From an uncultured Lachnospiraceae bacterium (GTDB taxonomy: Bacteria > Bacillota > Clostridia > Lachnospirales > Lachnospiraceae): DNA of 64,000 nucleotides. The position numbers and the translations under genes were made by a program. Positions 7,365 through 16,410 of the stretch are shown in pieces (position 1 is the stretch's first letter; every line of letters starts with the position of its first letter). The stretch is from contig CADBFZ010000002.1 of NCBI GenBank assembly GCA_902794095.1, positions 62,001 through 126,000 of the forward strand, read 5' to 3'. The notes under the pieces are model-generated. The model had not been told where the DNA came from. It ran no database searches and saw only the letters and a list, made by a program, of their open reading frames with translations.

Positions 7365-9039
7365 GAATAAAAAAATAAAAAGAAATAAAAAAGAAGAACC
7401 GAGGATCATTCTTTTCACGGCAGTGATATGCGCTGTGCTCTGCCTGCTTATGATTCCGCTTGTAAAAAATACCGTCGTTTCATATATCTACTCCATTGAT
7501 GGGCAAACCTATATCAGACGCTATATGAGGCAGTATCTGAGCAGGCGAGAAAGCATTGAAGACGGAACAGCGGAAGACCCCAATTCCGAAGCTTTCGACT
7601 CTCAGGAAGATATCGTAATTGCTCTTTACGGTGCGTTTAATGATAAGTCAGCATTCATGGATTCAGGTATCGGATTACCGGGAGCCCCATTAATATCCTT
7701 CCCGCTATACAAATACGGCGGAGCAACATGGATTGCCGACAGGAATACCGGAGAACTTGTCACAAGAGGCGATTACATAGTCCTGCGGGAAGGCGGAAAA
7801 CGCATGCTCTGTGACATAAGAGCCTGTTTTTCCGAAGAAGAATTAACCCGCATATGCGAGCTTTACTACACCCCCCTTGAAAAACCGGCATATCTAAACG
7901 ACATCAGTGAATTTGAAGAACCTGAATATCCTTATATAGAAAAGTACGTCTTCAGAGAGGGAATAGTCTATCCTCTTGTGATCACTTTTCGCGAACCCGA
8001 AGGGGATATAAGCTTTTGTTCGGATCTTTCCTTTGAATACGCCCCTTCGGAAGTTACGGAAACAGAGGAATGTTTATTGGCTGACGACCTGCTGGATCCC
8101 GGTGACCGGGCATATCAGATAGCTGCAAGTCTTGCAGATGAAAACTACAGACGGTTTGCATCGGATCTCACGAAGCTTCCCTCGGATAATATCCACGATT
8201 TCACCAGAGGATATATCGTTAAGTTAACATCTGAGATGACAGACAGATATATCATTTGTCAGGCAGAAGTGATCAATTATACCGGCTTGCTGAAGGCTGC
8301 TACAGGTACCGCATGGTTTATCATCATCCTGTCCTGCTTCATCACCGCTCTTATCCTGTGCAGGAGAGCAAAACGGAAAAGAGAAAGAGCCGAATACGAA
8401 AGAAGCGTCACCAATGCCCTTGCCCACAACTACAAATCATCCCTGATGATCGTAAGGAGCTGCGCGGAGAACCTGATCGCAGGAGTGTCGGATGAAAAGA
8501 AAGCTCAATACGAACAGAAGATTATCTCCGAAACGGATCGCATGAATGAAAGCACGGAGAAAATACTCTCCTTCTACAGGACGGGTGCTGCGGGATATGA
8601 ACCTGCGGACGATACCATAGACGTCTCCTCAGTATGCAAGGAACTTATAGGAAAGTATGAAAACATATCTTCCGACAGAAAGCTCGAATGGAAGGTGGAT
8701 GATTCCGAGAAGTTCACACTCGAAGGCGATGCAGTGCTGTTTACAATGGCTATTGATAATCTGATCGGTAATGCTGCGAAGTATGCACTTCCGGAATCTA
8801 CGATCAATATTCGCACTTACAGTACCGGCATGACGCTCGAAAACAGGTGGAAGCCAGTAGACATATTCATCAAAAAGCCGGGACGATTCTTCGAAGCATT
8901 CGTCACGGGCGACGATACCCCCGGCAGATCCAATTCCGGTCTGGGCTTAAGCGTTGCGAAAGATCTTCTCGAACGTATGAAACTGAAGATCAGTGCTAAG
9001 GCAGATAGTGATAAAGTTACTTTCGAGATTATAAAGTAA
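7357..9039 (+). CDS. Sensor histidine kinase with divergent catalytic motifs
   Basis: A 560-residue membrane kinase partner of the preceding regulator. A first membrane helix (about residues 17-40), a roughly 270-residue extracellular sensor region, a second helix (about 315-335), a short dimerisation domain and an ATPase domain follow in order. The candidate phospho-acceptor is His357 in ALAHNYKSSL, where the usual acidic residue after His is Asn. The N box (DNLIGNAAKYA) and the G2-like SGLGLSVAKDLL are present, but a DxGxG G1 box is not evident; the region reads VDIFIKKPGRFFEAF. The ATG at 7357 overlaps the regulator by eight bases. Signal and target genes are unknown. Confidence 0.88.
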   Translation: MAKNKKIKRNKKEEPRIILFTAVICAVLCLLMIPLVKNTVVSYIYSIDGQTYIRRYMRQYLSRRESIEDGTAEDPNSEAFDSQEDIVIALYGAFNDKSAFMDSGIGLPGAPLISFPLYKYGGATWIADRNTGELVTRGDYIVLREGGKRMLCDIRACFSEEELTRICELYYTPLEKPAYLNDISEFEEPEYPYIEKYVFREGIVYPLVITFREPEGDISFCSDLSFEYAPSEVTETEECLLADDLLDPGDRAYQIAASLADENYRRFASDLTKLPSDNIHDFTRGYIVKLTSEMTDRYIICQAEVINYTGLLKAATGTAWFIIILSCFITALILCRRAKRKRERAEYERSVTNALAHNYKSSLMIVRSCAENLIAGVSDEKKAQYEQKIISETDRMNESTEKILSFYRTGAAGYEPADDTIDVSSVCKELIGKYENISSDRKLEWKVDDSEKFTLEGDAVLFTMAIDNLIGNAAKYALPESTINIRTYSTGMTLENRWKPVDIFIKKPGRFFEAFVTGDDTPGRSNSGLGLSVAKDLLERMKLKISAKADSDKVTFEIIK

Positions 9040-9047
9040 TAATATAA

Positions 9048-9071
9048 AAAGTCTACCGAGGAGTAGACTTT
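9048..9071 (+). terminator. Hairpin after the sensor kinase gene
   Basis: AAAGTCTAC pairs with GTAGACTTT just after the kinase stop codon. The T tract is weak, and a partial repeat of GTAGACTTT follows, so it is a probable but not strong terminator. Confidence 0.5.
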
Positions 9072-9138
9072 GAAGTAGACTTTATAGTCAGCGTGATTCT
9101 AATGTAATCGGAATGTATTTTATTTGTCAGAAAAAAAG

Positions 9139-9187
9139 AAACTCCCTTTATCTGTCAATCGAAAGATTGAAGAGTAAGGGAGTTTTC
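9139..9187. terminator. Bidirectional terminator between convergent genes
   Basis: AAACTCCCTT pairs with AAGGGAGTTT around an inner CAATC/GATTG stem, with A-rich sequence on the left and TTTT on the right. It can serve the two-component operon and the convergent ABC exporter operon. Confidence 0.75.
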
Positions 9188-9206
9188 TTGATTGAGCGGA
9201 GCATTT

Positions 9207-10868
9207 TCAGCGATTGGTCAGGAATTTGGGTGACATTAGTATAAAGACAAAACCTAAAGCACAATTCACGACAGCTCCCAGCGCTACAAAGAGCAGCATT
9301 TGTTTAAGTATTATTCCGATTACCACAAACACTGCGGCGGGTATTATTCCGAAATAGATAAACATTATCTGGACCATAGCCTTTACGGTCTGAGCACTTT
9401 CCAAAGGTATGGATATATTTATAAAAGCTCCCACCGAAGTCCCGAAAATAGATACACTCATAATAAAAATGAACCAGCACAGTACAGTAACAGGTGAGGT
9501 CTTCAGCATTATTGCCGCAACCGCGAGTGGAAGAACAAGATCAATAGCGTTTACTGCAAAGCATCCGAGCAAAGAATAAAATATCTTCTTAAGCTCGCTG
9601 TCCGGAACAAGTACGAAGAACTCTCTGGACAGATCTTCCTGAAGCGGGTTTCCGAGCGTACGATAAAACGTGATCATCAAAAGCACCGATCCGGGAACGA
9701 TAAATTTATCTAATCCGATATTATTGTCTTTGACCAGATATGCGGAGAAAAACGCCGCTGCAAGTCCGATCACCATGGTCTTTGAAAAAATCTTCAGAAA
9801 CGAAAAACGGAATCTGTTCATGAGTGCTTTATAGAAAAATACATTTGCTCCAAAGCCGTAATGGAATCCGTTTCTTTCGAGCTTATCGCTTCTTTTCTTT
9901 TCCCTTGTTATGATTCCGCCCTTTGCCGAATTCTTGGACTCTTCGACCAGTTTGGCCATTCTCTCGGCAGAGTACATGGCATCTTCGTAGAAATCCGCAT
10001 CAGTCTTCCAGATAATAAATATAAGTACGATACTGGCAATGATGAAAAGCGCCATATAGATAAGGGACTTTGTAGTTTCGCCTGTCACGGCAAAATAAAC
10101 CATTCCTCTGATCCAGCCGTAAAAAGGTATCCAGAATGTTTTCCTATTGCCGAAGAAACGTACTGCCGCAGTTGCTATGTCCGCATTTGTGGCCTTCTGA
10201 TAAATAATTAGGGTTATTCCCAATATCACATAAAATGCTAAAAGAATCTTTCCGATATTTTTCTTACTATTGCCCTCACCCTTGCTGAACACGGTATAAA
10301 CAGTAACCTGTGCAAGAGTACTGAATGCCATTACAAGGCCATAGGCAATGATTATTGAAAATGAACCCCAAACGCTGAATCCTGCATTATGTATCAGGTT
10401 CGGAACCTGGAAGAACATGTAAACCGCAACGAACAGATTAAGTCCGAGATTCAGCATCAGTCTGAACATTAGCACGGATTGCGGCTTCATCGGCGAGGGA
10501 AATAAAAGAGTTACATCCGCAGGCTTAAATAACTGCCCCGATTTATCGGCGCCCATAAAACTCAATGTAATGAGAAGGAAAAATGCACCGGTTACAACAA
10601 GATCGGTAATACCGGCTTTGTCCAGGTTATGTTCCTCCATAAAGAGTTCGAATTGGGAAGGAGTATCCTCATCCTCATCATCAACCTGTTCCTCAGTCGC
10701 TGTTTCCTCCTCTATGGTATCGGAAATCTTACTGATTGCAGTACCGACTCCTAAACCTACCAGCATTGCGATGATAAATATCGCGAAAAAAAACACAAGC
10801 CAGGTTTTAAACAATTTTTTCAGTGTATTTATGACTGTATGAACTGTATAGTAAAGAAAGGTTCTCAT
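9207..10868 (-). CDS. ABC exporter membrane protein
   Basis: A 553-residue integral membrane protein with about a dozen hydrophobic segments, matching the 'putative ABC exporter' type of permease found in clostridia. After the first helix is a very acidic stretch (residues about 50-75, EEETATEEQVDDEDED) predicted to lie outside the membrane. Its start overlaps the stop of the ATPase gene (ATGA on the minus strand), so the two form one transporter. Substrate unknown; related systems export peptides, drugs or lipids. Confidence 0.82.
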   Translation of the reverse strand: MRTFLYYTVHTVINTLKKLFKTWLVFFFAIFIIAMLVGLGVGTAISKISDTIEEETATEEQVDDEDEDTPSQFELFMEEHNLDKAGITDLVVTGAFFLLITLSFMGADKSGQLFKPADVTLLFPSPMKPQSVLMFRLMLNLGLNLFVAVYMFFQVPNLIHNAGFSVWGSFSIIIAYGLVMAFSTLAQVTVYTVFSKGEGNSKKNIGKILLAFYVILGITLIIYQKATNADIATAAVRFFGNRKTFWIPFYGWIRGMVYFAVTGETTKSLIYMALFIIASIVLIFIIWKTDADFYEDAMYSAERMAKLVEESKNSAKGGIITREKKRSDKLERNGFHYGFGANVFFYKALMNRFRFSFLKIFSKTMVIGLAAAFFSAYLVKDNNIGLDKFIVPGSVLLMITFYRTLGNPLQEDLSREFFVLVPDSELKKIFYSLLGCFAVNAIDLVLPLAVAAIMLKTSPVTVLCWFIFIMSVSIFGTSVGAFINISIPLESAQTVKAMVQIMFIYFGIIPAAVFVVIGIILKQMLLFVALGAVVNCALGFVFILMSPKFLTNR

Positions 10869-11629
10869 TCTGCGGAACCCTCCTTGGTTTCTGCGGATTC
10901 GGGATCTTCGGACAGGCTGACATCCTCCTTCTCGATTCCTTCGGTCACCTCAAAGAAAAGATCCTCCAGTGTTATATTCCTGCCGTCTATTTCACTCTTT
11001 GAAACATTTGCTCTGACTTTGCCGCCCTGCATTATTACGGAACGGTCCCAAAGCATATCCACACTGTCTATGATATGGGTGGATACAAGCATTGTTTTTC
11101 CGGCCTGACGCATTTCCTCTATATATTTCTTAAGTTCTTTGATCGCATGAGGATCAAGTCCCAATAAAGGCTCGTCAAGAAGTATTATCTGGGGGTCGGG
11201 CAGGAGTCCGAGACAAAGATTAAGTTTCTGCTGCATTCCTTTGGAAAGCTCATCTCCGAATTTCTTTTTCTTATCGGATAGTTCAAAACGATCCAAAAGT
11301 TCATCTATCCTTCCTTTATAGTCGGTCAACTTATAAGCTCTGGCGATGAATTCCATATGCTCAGATACCGTAAGGGTGGGGTAAAGCGAAGGAATCTCGG
11401 GGATGTAACCCATGATCTTTCTCGCCTCGGAGGTCTTATTGGGAATTCCGTTAACGGTTATAGCTCCTGAGTATTTCAGAAATCCGATTATGGATTTGAT
11501 GATGGTGCTTTTGCCGGCACCGTTTGGACCGAGCAGAACAGTAAGACTACCGGAATCCAAAGTAAATGAGACATCGTCGCAGGCGACGGTTTTACCATAT
11601 TTTTTGGTTACGTGACTAACTTCAAGCAT
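10865..11629 (-). CDS. ABC transporter ATP-binding protein
   Basis: A 254-residue ABC-type ATPase that drives the permease encoded downstream. Walker A (LGPNGAGKST), Walker B and catalytic Glu (IILLDEPLLGLD) and the signature helix (LSKGMQQKLNLCLGL, where the usual GGQ is KGM) are present; this signature form is usual for exporters with separate permeases. I placed the start at ATG 11629 (MLEVSHV) because GGAGAA lies upstream; a longer TTG start at 11653 lacks a site. The gene is divergent from the PucR-type regulator. Confidence 0.93.
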   Translation of the reverse strand: MLEVSHVTKKYGKTVACDDVSFTLDSGSLTVLLGPNGAGKSTIIKSIIGFLKYSGAITVNGIPNKTSEARKIMGYIPEIPSLYPTLTVSEHMEFIARAYKLTDYKGRIDELLDRFELSDKKKKFGDELSKGMQQKLNLCLGLLPDPQIILLDEPLLGLDPHAIKELKKYIEEMRQAGKTMLVSTHIIDSVDMLWDRSVIMQGGKVRANVSKSEIDGRNITLEDLFFEVTEGIEKEDVSLSEDPESAETKEGSAE

Positions 11630-11707
11630 TATTTTTCTCCAATTGATTTGCAATGATTATTATCGCGCATTTAAGCACGATCATAATATTACACTGAATA
11701 AGTAAGT

Positions 11708-11736
11708 ATGACAAACACCCCGAGCTATGCTATAAT
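11708..11736 (+). promoter_or_regulatory. Sigma-A-type promoter of the PucR regulator gene
   Basis: ATGACA at 11708 and a perfect TATAAT at 11731 are separated by 17 bases. The expected start site is near 11743, only a few bases before a terminator-like hairpin. Confidence 0.75.
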
Positions 11737-11745
11737 CCCTGCAAA

Positions 11746-11785
11746 GGCAAAGAAGTCTTGTTTCAGGCTTCTTTGTCTTTTTTTT
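11746..11785 (+). terminator. Terminator-like hairpin in the 5' leader of the PucR regulator gene
   Basis: A ten-pair stem (GGCAAAGAAG with CTTCTTTGTC, one G-T pair) with a 12-base loop is followed by eight T residues. It lies between the predicted transcription start and the ribosome site (AAGGAGG at 11791), where it would stop transcription early. The upstream gene faces the other way, so this is not a terminator for it. It is best read as an attenuator or premature terminator. Confidence 0.72.
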
Positions 11786-11805
11786 GCGTTAAGGAGGAAC
11801 CACAG

Positions 11806-13002
11806 ATGGTAACGGTAATGGATGTCAATAACCTTAAGCTGGATGGAATGGAACTTGTGGCCGGAGAAAGCGGATTAAACCGGATAGTTTCGTGGACATA
11901 TTATGTTCAGACCAGGCCTTATACAGAGCATATGAATCAGGGCAATTTTGCTCTGATCGTAGTGGATTATGTGAGGTTTGACTTTAAGGAAGTCAGGAAG
12001 ACCATGGATGAACTCAATGACCTTGGAATCTCGGGACTTGCAATATCCGTTGTCGATGATAAGGAGCCCCTTCCGAAAAACATAATCAAAAGGGCAAATG
12101 ATCTTGAACTTCCGCTTTTCTACGTTCGATGGAAAGGTGCAACGTTTGTGGACATAGACCAGAGCATCGGAAATCTGATCCTTGAAACCGGGATCATGAA
12201 TAAGCGCACGGGAGACTATCTGTATAACCTTCTCTTCGGATATGACGTAAACGGCAGATATGTAGAGAAAATCTCCGGGCAGTTCGGCCTTGATTTCAGC
12301 AAGCCTTACAGAGCCGGGATCATTGCGGTGGACAGAACTTACGGCATCAACCTTGAACAGGATGAACACCTCTATGAATACTATTCAAACTGCCTGAATC
12401 AGGAGATCGTGAAGATGAAGGGACGCCCCATGTTCATGAAATTCCTGAATAAATTCGTTCTCCTCTTCGAGGCAAAAGAAAACAAAGAGATTGAGCACGA
12501 GCTGGAGAAGATGCTGAAAAAGCTTGATAATTCCCCTATGTTTAAAGGACACATCTGCTCCACATGTATTCTGGGTACTCCTTATACGGACCCTTCAAAG
12601 TATGGTCAGAGCTATCAGGAGGCAAAGAGTCTTGTGCCTAAGAAGGACCTGCTTCCCAACCCTTCCGGTAAAAAGGTCTTAAGTTCGAGCTCCATGGGCA
12701 TTTATAAGTACATGTTCCGTGGAAACGATCAGAGGGAAATACTCAATTACTGCAACAACAAACTCAGTAAACTGGAAGAGTATGATCATGCAAACGGAAC
12801 ATTTCTGCAGGAGACAATGCTTGCTTATTACATGAACGGATTCAACAGTGCAAAGACCGCGGATGCTTTGTTTATCCATAGGAATTCACTTATATACAGA
12901 CTTAAGAAGATCGAAGAATTACTGGAGATAGAGATCACGGATTACATGGAATATCTGGACCTTTTGAACTGTATTTTAGTAAAAAGACTGATGTTTTTGT
13001 AA
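11806..13002 (+). CDS. PucR-family transcriptional regulator
   Basis: A 398-residue regulator with the N-terminal PucR sensor domain (roughly residues 5-125; MELVAGESGLNRIVSWTYYVQ) and the C-terminal PucR-type helix-turn-helix near the end (LAYYMNGFNSAKTADALFIHRNSLIYRLKKIEELL). Relatives control purine, amino-acid or amine catabolism and respond to pathway metabolites. I chose ATG 11806, after AAGGAGG, over a TTG at 11758 that lies inside the leader hairpin. The gene directly precedes the amino-compound operon on the same strand and is its likely regulator. The ligand is unknown. Confidence 0.9.
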   Translation: MVTVMDVNNLKLDGMELVAGESGLNRIVSWTYYVQTRPYTEHMNQGNFALIVVDYVRFDFKEVRKTMDELNDLGISGLAISVVDDKEPLPKNIIKRANDLELPLFYVRWKGATFVDIDQSIGNLILETGIMNKRTGDYLYNLLFGYDVNGRYVEKISGQFGLDFSKPYRAGIIAVDRTYGINLEQDEHLYEYYSNCLNQEIVKMKGRPMFMKFLNKFVLLFEAKENKEIEHELEKMLKKLDNSPMFKGHICSTCILGTPYTDPSKYGQSYQEAKSLVPKKDLLPNPSGKKVLSSSSMGIYKYMFRGNDQREILNYCNNKLSKLEEYDHANGTFLQETMLAYYMNGFNSAKTADALFIHRNSLIYRLKKIEELLEIEITDYMEYLDLLNCILVKRLMFL

Positions 13003-13042
13003 CACTGTGCAAAATGCTCATGCAGATTGTGCACATCGCACG

Positions 13043-13071
13043 TTGTAAGTAAATACATCTTTGCGTAGAAT
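13043..13071 (+). promoter_or_regulatory. Promoter of the amino-compound transport/catabolic operon
   Basis: TTGTAA at 13043 and TAGAAT at 13066 stand 17 bases apart. Just upstream, TGTGCA (13006) and TGCACA (13029) form a wide inverted repeat that may be the operator of the PucR regulator. This assignment is inferred. Confidence 0.6.
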
Positions 13072-13082
13072 CCTTTTCAAGC

Positions 13083-13119
13083 AAAGGCGCTGACGAAACA
13101 AAATTTCGCGGCGCCTTTT
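13083..13119 (+). terminator. Leader hairpin ahead of the solute-binding protein gene
   Basis: AAAGGCGC pairs with GCGCCTTT, with an inner CGAAA/TTTCG stem, followed by a short TTTT. It lies between the predicted promoter and the ribosome site (AAGGAGG, 13128), in the same position as the pucR leader hairpin. Both leaders begin with GCAAAGGC. It may be an attenuator for the operon or the terminator of the regulator gene. Confidence 0.55.
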
Positions 13120-13142
13120 CGTATTACAAGGAGGAAAACATT

Positions 13143-14093
13143 ATGAGAAAAATGACGAGATTAGGAAAGAGCATCATCACTGCAGCACTTACCGCTTCAA
13201 TGGCACTGGCAACACTTGCAGGATGCGGAGATGCCGCAGGAAGCACCGGAGCATCACCTGATGCATCACCCACTACATCAAGTGCTGAACTTTCGGCAGG
13301 AGCTGAAGCACCCACTGAAGAAAAGCCCGTTCTCAGAGTCGGTATGGAGTGTGCTTATCCTCCGTTTAACTGGACACAGGATTCACCCACAACTCCCGAC
13401 GGAAGCACAGCAGTTCAGATCTACGATTCAACATTATATGCATACGGATATGACGTAGCAGTTGCTCAGATGATCGCTGATTACCTCGGAATGGAACTTG
13501 AGATCCACAAGGTTGAATGGTCTTCAATCGGAATCTCAATGGATGCGGGAGATTATGATTGCATCATCGCAGGTATGGGACGCACCGCAGAAAGAGAGAT
13601 GGCATATTCATTTACCACTCCTTACTACTACAGAGATAACTGCATCGTAGTTAAGAAGGATGGCCCTTACGCAGGTGTTACCGGACTTTCAGATCTCTTC
13701 GGAACAGGATGTAAAGTAAGCACCCAGCTCGGAACCGGTTGGATTCCCCTTCTCGATCAGATTGAAGGAGCTGAGATCGGAATGAACTTTGAGACCACTT
13801 CAGAGTGTTTCATGGCAGTATCAAACGGTGTTGCAGATGTTTGTATCGTAGACCTTCCCACCGCACAGTCAGCGCTTCTTACCAACCAGGATCTTATGAT
13901 CATCACCTTCGATGAGGCAGACAGCTTCGTAGGCGATGACGAGATGGTAAATGTATGTATCGCTACGAGAAAAGATGACACCGAGCTTCGCGACAGAATC
14001 CAGGAAGCTATGGATGCACTCGGATGGGACGATAAGGCAGCAATGGACGAGCTTATGGAAAGAGTAATCGGTCAGCAGCCCGCTGCAAACTAA
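13143..14093 (+). CDS. Amino-acid ABC transporter substrate-binding lipoprotein (SBP family 3)
   Basis: A 316-residue lipoprotein with a signal peptide ending in a lipobox (LATLAGC, Cys28), a Ser/Thr/Ala-rich linker and a family 3 solute-binding domain. The Arg in MGRTAEREMAYSFTTPYYY and the Asp in ADVCIVDLPTAQ occupy the places that hold the carboxylate and amino group of polar amino acids in this family. It should capture the substrate outside the cell for the permease and ATPase that follow. A strong AAGGAGG site precedes it, and a stable hairpin follows it. Confidence 0.92.
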   Translation: MRKMTRLGKSIITAALTASMALATLAGCGDAAGSTGASPDASPTTSSAELSAGAEAPTEEKPVLRVGMECAYPPFNWTQDSPTTPDGSTAVQIYDSTLYAYGYDVAVAQMIADYLGMELEIHKVEWSSIGISMDAGDYDCIIAGMGRTAEREMAYSFTTPYYYRDNCIVVKKDGPYAGVTGLSDLFGTGCKVSTQLGTGWIPLLDQIEGAEIGMNFETTSECFMAVSNGVADVCIVDLPTAQSALLTNQDLMIITFDEADSFVGDDEMVNVCIATRKDDTELRDRIQEAMDALGWDDKAAMDELMERVIGQQPAAN

Positions 14094-14104
14094 GTTTTAA
14101 ATCA

Positions 14105-14128
14105 GTCTGCCGGGTTACCCCGGCAGAC
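14105..14128 (+). promoter_or_regulatory. Intercistronic stabilising hairpin
   Basis: GTCTGCCGGG pairs perfectly with CCCGGCAGAC over a four-base loop, with no T tract. Such hairpins between a binding protein gene and its permease gene protect the upstream mRNA and raise binding-protein output; that role is inferred here. Confidence 0.6.
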
Positions 14129-14150
14129 CTACAAAAAGGATGGATTGACT

Positions 14151-14921
14151 ATGGGATACTTATTTTCGGGAATAGAAGACCCTCAGACATCCCTTGAGTG
14201 GATGATATATCTGACAAATAAATATCTGAAAATGTTTCTGGACGGCACGAAGCTGACGCTGTACATAGCGGTTCTCGGAACAATCCTCGGATTCGTACTG
14301 GGATATGTGATCGGAATTATCCAGGATATGAAATCGGGAGAGGGAGACAATCCGGTTAAGAAGATACTTGTAAGAATTCTGAAGATAGTTGCGGGAGCTT
14401 ACGTAGAGATCTTCAGAGATACCCCGATGATCGTTCAGGCGATGATTATCTACTACGGTATCAGACAGCTGGGAGTCGACATGCAGCCTGTTTTTGCAGG
14501 AATTCTGGTAACACTTCTTAATACCGGTGCATACATGGCTGAGACCGTAAGAGCCGGTATCGGATCCATAGATATCGGTCAGAGAGAAGGCGCCTGGGCA
14601 ATGGGAATGTCACCCATGAAAACAATGCTCTACATCGTACTTCCACAGGCTTTCAAAAACATCATCCCCGAAATGGCCAACACATTCTTAACCAATCTCA
14701 AGATGACTTCGGTCCTGAATGTTATAGCTGTACAGGAACTCTTCATGGCAGCTAAGACCGTCGGAGGTAACTACTACAAGTACTTTGAAAGTTATCTCGT
14801 AATAGCCGTGATCTATTTTGTTTTGTGTTTCTTCTTCAACAAGATCTTCAACTTGCTCGAGAAGAAACTCAAGGGAAAAACCGATTATGCACTGGCTGTT
14901 GAATATATGGACAATCAGTAA
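14151..14921 (+). CDS. Amino-acid ABC transporter permease
   Basis: A 256-residue permease of the HisM/GlnP type with the ATPase-coupling loop [30 protein letters not shown] stretch (here [16 protein letters not shown], then [12 protein letters not shown]). About five membrane helices are visible. I chose ATG 14151, 9 bases after AAAAAGGA, over an in-frame TTG six bases earlier. It works with the binding protein upstream and the ATPase 11 bases downstream as a polar amino-acid importer. Confidence 0.92.
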   Translation: MGYLFSGIEDPQTSLEWMIYLTNKYLKMFLDGTKLTLYIAVLGTILGFVLGYVIGIIQDMKSGEGDNPVKKILVRILKIVAGAYVEIFRDTPMIVQAMIIYYGIRQLGVDMQPVFAGILVTLLNTGAYMAETVRAGIGSIDIGQREGAWAMGMSPMKTMLYIVLPQAFKNIIPEMANTFLTNLKMTSVLNVIAVQELFMAAKTVGGNYYKYFESYLVIAVIYFVLCFFFNKIFNLLEKKLKGKTDYALAVEYMDNQ

Positions 14922-14932
14922 GGAGGCGCATT

Positions 14933-15673
14933 ATGGGAGAAACGGTTATCAGCATCAAGGACCTCAGTAAATCATTCGGAAAACACGAAGTCCTTCGGAA
15001 AATAGATATGGATGTAAAAGCCGGAGAGATCATATGCATCGTAGGTTCTTCGGGATCGGGTAAATCAACTTTCTTAAGATGCATCAATAAACTTGAGAGA
15101 CAGTCATCCGGCAAGATCTTATATCACGGAAAAGAGATCAGGGACGTGCAGCGTGAGATCAATGAATATCGTGCCAAGGTTGGAATGGTCTTCCAGTCCT
15201 TTAACCTCTTTAACAACATGACTGTTCTTCAAAACTGCATGATCTGTACCAGAAAGGTTTTGCATATCTCCAAGGAAGAAGCTTTTGACAGAGCCATAAC
15301 TCATCTGAAGGAAGTCGGAATGGCACCCTTCATTCATGCAAAGCCTTCACAGTTATCAGGAGGTCAGAAGCAGAGAGTTGCCATAGCAAGATCACTTTGC
15401 ATGAATCCCGAGGTACTTCTTTTCGACGAACCCACATCCGCACTGGATCCCGAGATGGTAGGTGAAGTCTTAAACGTCATGAAGGAACTTGCAACCACCG
15501 GTCTTACGATGATCATTGTCACACACGAGATGGCATTTGCAAGAGACGTATCTACCAGAACGATCTTCATGGACAGAGGCTATGTTGCGGAAGATGCTCC
15601 ACCTTCGGAACTTTTTACGAATCCGAAGAACCCGAGAACAAGAGAATTTTTAAGCAGATATCTTGCGGGATAA
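14933..15673 (+). CDS. Amino-acid ABC transporter ATP-binding protein (GlnQ/HisP type)
   Basis: A 246-residue ATPase with Walker A ([10 protein letters not shown]), Q loop ([13 protein letters not shown]), signature ([15 protein letters not shown]) and Walker B with catalytic Glu ([11 protein letters not shown]). The form is that of polar amino-acid importers. Strong AAGGAGG site before the ATG. It completes a three-gene importer and is followed 21 bases later by the kinase-like gene. Confidence 0.95.
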   Translation: MGETVISIKDLSKSFGKHEVLRKIDMDVKAGEIICIVGSSGSGKSTFLRCINKLERQSSGKILYHGKEIRDVQREINEYRAKVGMVFQSFNLFNNMTVLQNCMICTRKVLHISKEEAFDRAITHLKEVGMAPFIHAKPSQLSGGQKQRVAIARSLCMNPEVLLFDEPTSALDPEMVGEVLNVMKELATTGLTMIIVTHEMAFARDVSTRTIFMDRGYVAEDAPPSELFTNPKNPRTREFLSRYLAG

Positions 15674-15694
15674 AGTATATTGGAGGCGGTTTAG

Positions 15695-16363
15695 ATGAAA
15701 AGATTTGTAGTTACTTTTGCAAGAGGATTCGGATCCGGCGGAAAAGAGATCGCATCGCTCCTTGCACATGACCTGGGAATTCACTGTTACGAAAACAGAA
15801 TCCTTACTCTTGCAAGCCAGCTCAGCGGACTTGATGAAAATGTCTTCAATGCGGTTAACGAGAAGATAAGAACAAACGGTGGATTTTCCGGATTCTTAAA
15901 AGGGCTTCCGAGATCAAGAAACTATATAGCTAAGAACGAGAAGTTCGTATCCGATGACAAGCTCTTCGAATATCAGTGCGAGATCATAAAGAACCTTGCG
16001 GATCAGGAATCCTGCGTGATCGTCGGAAAATGTGCGGACTATGTCTTAAGAGACAGGGACAATGTGGTAAGCGTTTATATCGAAGCTCCCAGAGCCTTCT
16101 GCCTGCAGAGGACCATAGAGCACATGGGTGTTACTGAGGATGTTGCAAACGCAACCATCACTCAGACGGATAAATACAGAGCGGATTACTACGCATACTA
16201 CACCCACGGCAATTACTGGACGAATCCCGTTAACTACGACATGACACTTAACAGTGAGAGAGTGGGAATCGAGACTTGCGTGAAGCTCATCGAACAGTAC
16301 CTGATCATCAGAGGTTTTATTACCCCGGACGATATAGGCGTCAGAAAAGAATCAGATAAATAA
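15695..16363 (+). CDS. Cytidylate kinase-like family protein
   Basis: A 222-residue P-loop protein of the cytidylate-kinase-like family (Cytidylate_kin2). The nucleotide-binding loop is GFGSGGKEIA near residues 11-20. The lid region (RAFCLQRTIEHMGVT), and the final Tyr-rich stretch (KYRADYYAYYTHGNYW) are typical of these proteins, which are common in Lachnospiraceae and have no proven substrate. The position inside an importer/aminotransferase/dehydrogenase operon suggests a kinase or NTP-dependent role in that pathway; this is inference. It is distinct from the housekeeping Cmk. Confidence 0.82.
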   Translation: MKRFVVTFARGFGSGGKEIASLLAHDLGIHCYENRILTLASQLSGLDENVFNAVNEKIRTNGGFSGFLKGLPRSRNYIAKNEKFVSDDKLFEYQCEIIKNLADQESCVIVGKCADYVLRDRDNVVSVYIEAPRAFCLQRTIEHMGVTEDVANATITQTDKYRADYYAYYTHGNYWTNPVNYDMTLNSERVGIETCVKLIEQYLIIRGFITPDDIGVRKESDK

Positions 16364-16410
16364 TACCGGGCCCCTCCTAGGACCATGGCATATATATGGA
16401 GGATAAAAAC

